Assembly (NCBI RefSeq): GCF_039511225.1 | Contig: NZ_CP154261.1 | Location: 1,922,001-1,986,000 of the forward strand | DNA: 64,000 bases | Direction: 5' to 3' | From: Sphingobacterium multivorum | GTDB lineage: Bacteria > Bacteroidota > Bacteroidia > Sphingobacteriales > Sphingobacteriaceae | Shown here: one piece after another, positions 62,470 through 64,000 of the stretch | Position numbering within the stretch: position 1 is the first letter of the stretch | Layout: each line of letters begins with the position of its first letter | Notes under the pieces: model-generated | What the model saw: only the letters and a program-made list of their open reading frames with translations | Database searches by the model: none | Told to the model about the DNA's origin: nothing | Translations under genes and position numbers: made by a program

Positions 62470-63969
62470 TTAGTTTTCGGTCCAGTACTGTAATGCTTTG
62501 ACTCCCTTGGTCCAGAGTTTAATGATCTTTTTTGTTTGCTCTTCTTGCTCTGCTTCAGGTTCAAATATACGATCCTGTGCCCAAAACTTTGATATCTCGT
62601 CTTCATTTTTCCAGAATCCCACAGCCAATCCTGCGAGGTATGCTGCCCCCAAAGCTGTAGTTTCGGTAATTTTGGGGCGTACAACTTTGCTGTTTAGTAC
62701 ATTGGCCTGAATCTGCATGAGTAGATTATTTGCTGTTGCACCGCCGTCTACACGCAATTCTTTGATCGGTATGCCACTATCGGCTTCCATGGCTTGCAGC
62801 ACATCGCGTGTCTGCAGGGAAATTGCCTCTAAGGAGGCGCGTGCAATGTGGCCATTGGTTGTTGCACGCGTAAGGCCAAATAGTGTGCCTTGTGCACGAG
62901 CGTTCCAGTATGGAGCCCCCAGTCCGGCAAATGTAGGGATAAATGTGACACCGCCATTATCTTTTTCTGTCAGCGCTAATTGTTCTACGTCTGCCGATTT
63001 GTAGATAATGTTGAGGTTGTCGCGTAGCCATTGGACCAATGCCCCGCCGATAAATATGCTTCCCTCCAAGGCATATTCTGTTTTCCCGTTGATTTTCCAG
63101 GCGACAGTCGTTAAAAGGTTGTTCTTTGAACGGATTGGTTTATCGCCGATGTTCATTAACATAAAACATCCTGTGCCGTACGTGTTTTTGACCATTCCCT
63201 TTTCAATACATTGCTGTCCGAACAGTGCCGCCTGCTGGTCGCCAGCAATTCCAGCTATCTTGACTTTGTGTGCAAAAATGGTTGTCCGTGATTCGCCATA
63301 TATTTCACTGCTTTCTTTTACTTCGGGCAGCATGGCGGCGGGGATGTCAAATAATTCGAGTAGCTCCTTATCCCATTCCATGTTATGAATATTAAAGAGT
63401 AAGGTGCGGGAAGCGTTTGTTACATCCGTAATGTGAGCATCGCCACGGGTGAGGTTCCAGACGAGCCAAGTGTCAATAGTTCCACAGATTAATTCCCCGT
63501 TTTGTGCTTTTTCCCGGGCACCTTCCACGTTATCCAGAATCCATTTTATTTTGGTTGCAGAAAAGTAAGGATCTAATATTAGGCCTGTTTTTTCCTGGAT
63601 CATCTCATGTTTTCCGGAGCGACGTAACTCGTCGCAGTAATCGGCTGTGCGTTTATCTTGCCAAACGATGGCATTGTAGATGGGTTTTCCTGTTTCTTTG
63701 TCCCAAACGACCACTGTTTCACGTTGGTTGGTAATGCCAATGGCGGCAATATTTTTGCCGTTTAATCCTGCTTTTGTGGTTGCTTCTGCAGTGACACCTG
63801 CCTGTGTTGACCAGATTTCATGTGGATCGTGTTCAACCCATCCCGGTTGTGGGAATATTTGCGTAAATTCCTTCTGGGCAATGGAGACTATATTTCTGTC
63901 TTTATCAAAAATGATAGCTCTGGAGCTGGTGGTACCTTGATCCATTGCCAAGATGTATTGTTGTTCCAT
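62470..63969 (-). CDS. glpK: Glycerol kinase
   Basis: GlpK phosphorylates glycerol to glycerol-3-phosphate. The 499-residue protein has the FGGY-family start [15 protein letters not shown], the substrate residues in [24 protein letters not shown], and the ATP-site stretch [19 protein letters not shown]. Length is normal. The glpF gene follows on the same transcript. A glpD or regulator may lie beyond the window edge, 31 bases away. Confidence 0.97.
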   Translation of the reverse strand: MEQQYILAMDQGTTSSRAIIFDKDRNIVSIAQKEFTQIFPQPGWVEHDPHEIWSTQAGVTAEATTKAGLNGKNIAAIGITNQRETVVVWDKETGKPIYNAIVWQDKRTADYCDELRRSGKHEMIQEKTGLILDPYFSATKIKWILDNVEGAREKAQNGELICGTIDTWLVWNLTRGDAHITDVTNASRTLLFNIHNMEWDKELLELFDIPAAMLPEVKESSEIYGESRTTIFAHKVKIAGIAGDQQAALFGQQCIEKGMVKNTYGTGCFMLMNIGDKPIRSKNNLLTTVAWKINGKTEYALEGSIFIGGALVQWLRDNLNIIYKSADVEQLALTEKDNGGVTFIPTFAGLGAPYWNARAQGTLFGLTRATTNGHIARASLEAISLQTRDVLQAMEADSGIPIKELRVDGGATANNLLMQIQANVLNSKVVRPKITETTALGAAYLAGLAVGFWKNEDEISKFWAQDRIFEPEAEQEEQTKKIIKLWTKGVKALQYWTEN

Positions 63970-64000
63970 AATTGAGTAATTGAGTATTGCTGGTTATTTT

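Noticed and set aside
1..64000. CRISPR arrays, prophage, complete IS or rRNA genes
   Set aside because: No regularly spaced repeats, phage structural genes, paired IS ends or rRNA stretches were seen.

Overview
The window looks like a chromosomal segment of a Bacteroidota member of the Sphingobacteriaceae, most likely Sphingobacterium. The grounds are low-to-moderate GC, Bacteroidota-type promoters (TTTG or TTG, about 17-20 bases, then TAnnTTTG), weak Shine-Dalgarno sites, and family markers: two Skp-like genes near bamA, GH97 and GH127 enzymes, Rhs proteins with Sec signal peptides, a YpdA-type reductase and a glycine/ornithine-lipid acyltransferase pair. The genus is inferred from protein resemblance; no rRNA is present to confirm it.

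Region by region. 1-7.8 kb is housekeeping: rho, pssA, an Hpt protein, folK, sppA, pgk and a phosphodiesterase-fold hydrolase. 7.9-10.7 kb holds a large protein that appears to join a zinc-peptidase motif, a beta-propeller and an outer-membrane barrel. 11.3-25.3 kb carries mgtE, three tandem tRNA-Asn genes, a PfkB kinase, a b5-like protein, an ECF sigma factor, murB, a TetR regulator, a YpdA-type reductase, a FUSC membrane protein, a likely SRP RNA, ppc, a DUF4142-like lipoprotein, a Ppx/GppA enzyme and tRNA-Leu. 25.3-36.3 kb is the accessory region. It begins with decayed IS and serine-recombinase fragments. A two-gene Rhs locus follows, with a variable C-terminal domain and a small membrane protein just downstream that could be its immunity protein. 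It ends in more debris: an XRE regulator tail, a fragment of a second Rhs gene and a frameshifted IS3 transposase. 36.5-48.2 kb is a loose accessory stretch: an outer-membrane receptor-like protein, an AraC regulator, a small secreted Cys-containing protein, a lipoprotein resembling cholesterol-dependent-cytolysin-like proteins, SRPBCC and DinB proteins, and GH97 and GH127 glycosidases. 48.4-64 kb returns to core functions: a LOG protein, an Fe-S membrane electron-transfer pair, a TetR regulator, two OmpH/Skp chaperones, bamA, uppS, nadK, a CBS protein, the acyltransferase pair and glpF-glpK.

How the parts work together. The envelope is the recurring theme. UppS supplies the lipid carrier for wall synthesis and MurB makes a peptidoglycan precursor. 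The Skp-like proteins and BamA fold outer-membrane proteins. PssA and the acyltransferase pair make membrane lipids, and SppA clears signal peptides. The most notable accessory items are the Rhs locus with its candidate toxin/immunity end, the cytolysin-like lipoprotein and the peptidase-propeller-barrel fusion. No CRISPR array, prophage or complete insertion sequence was seen.
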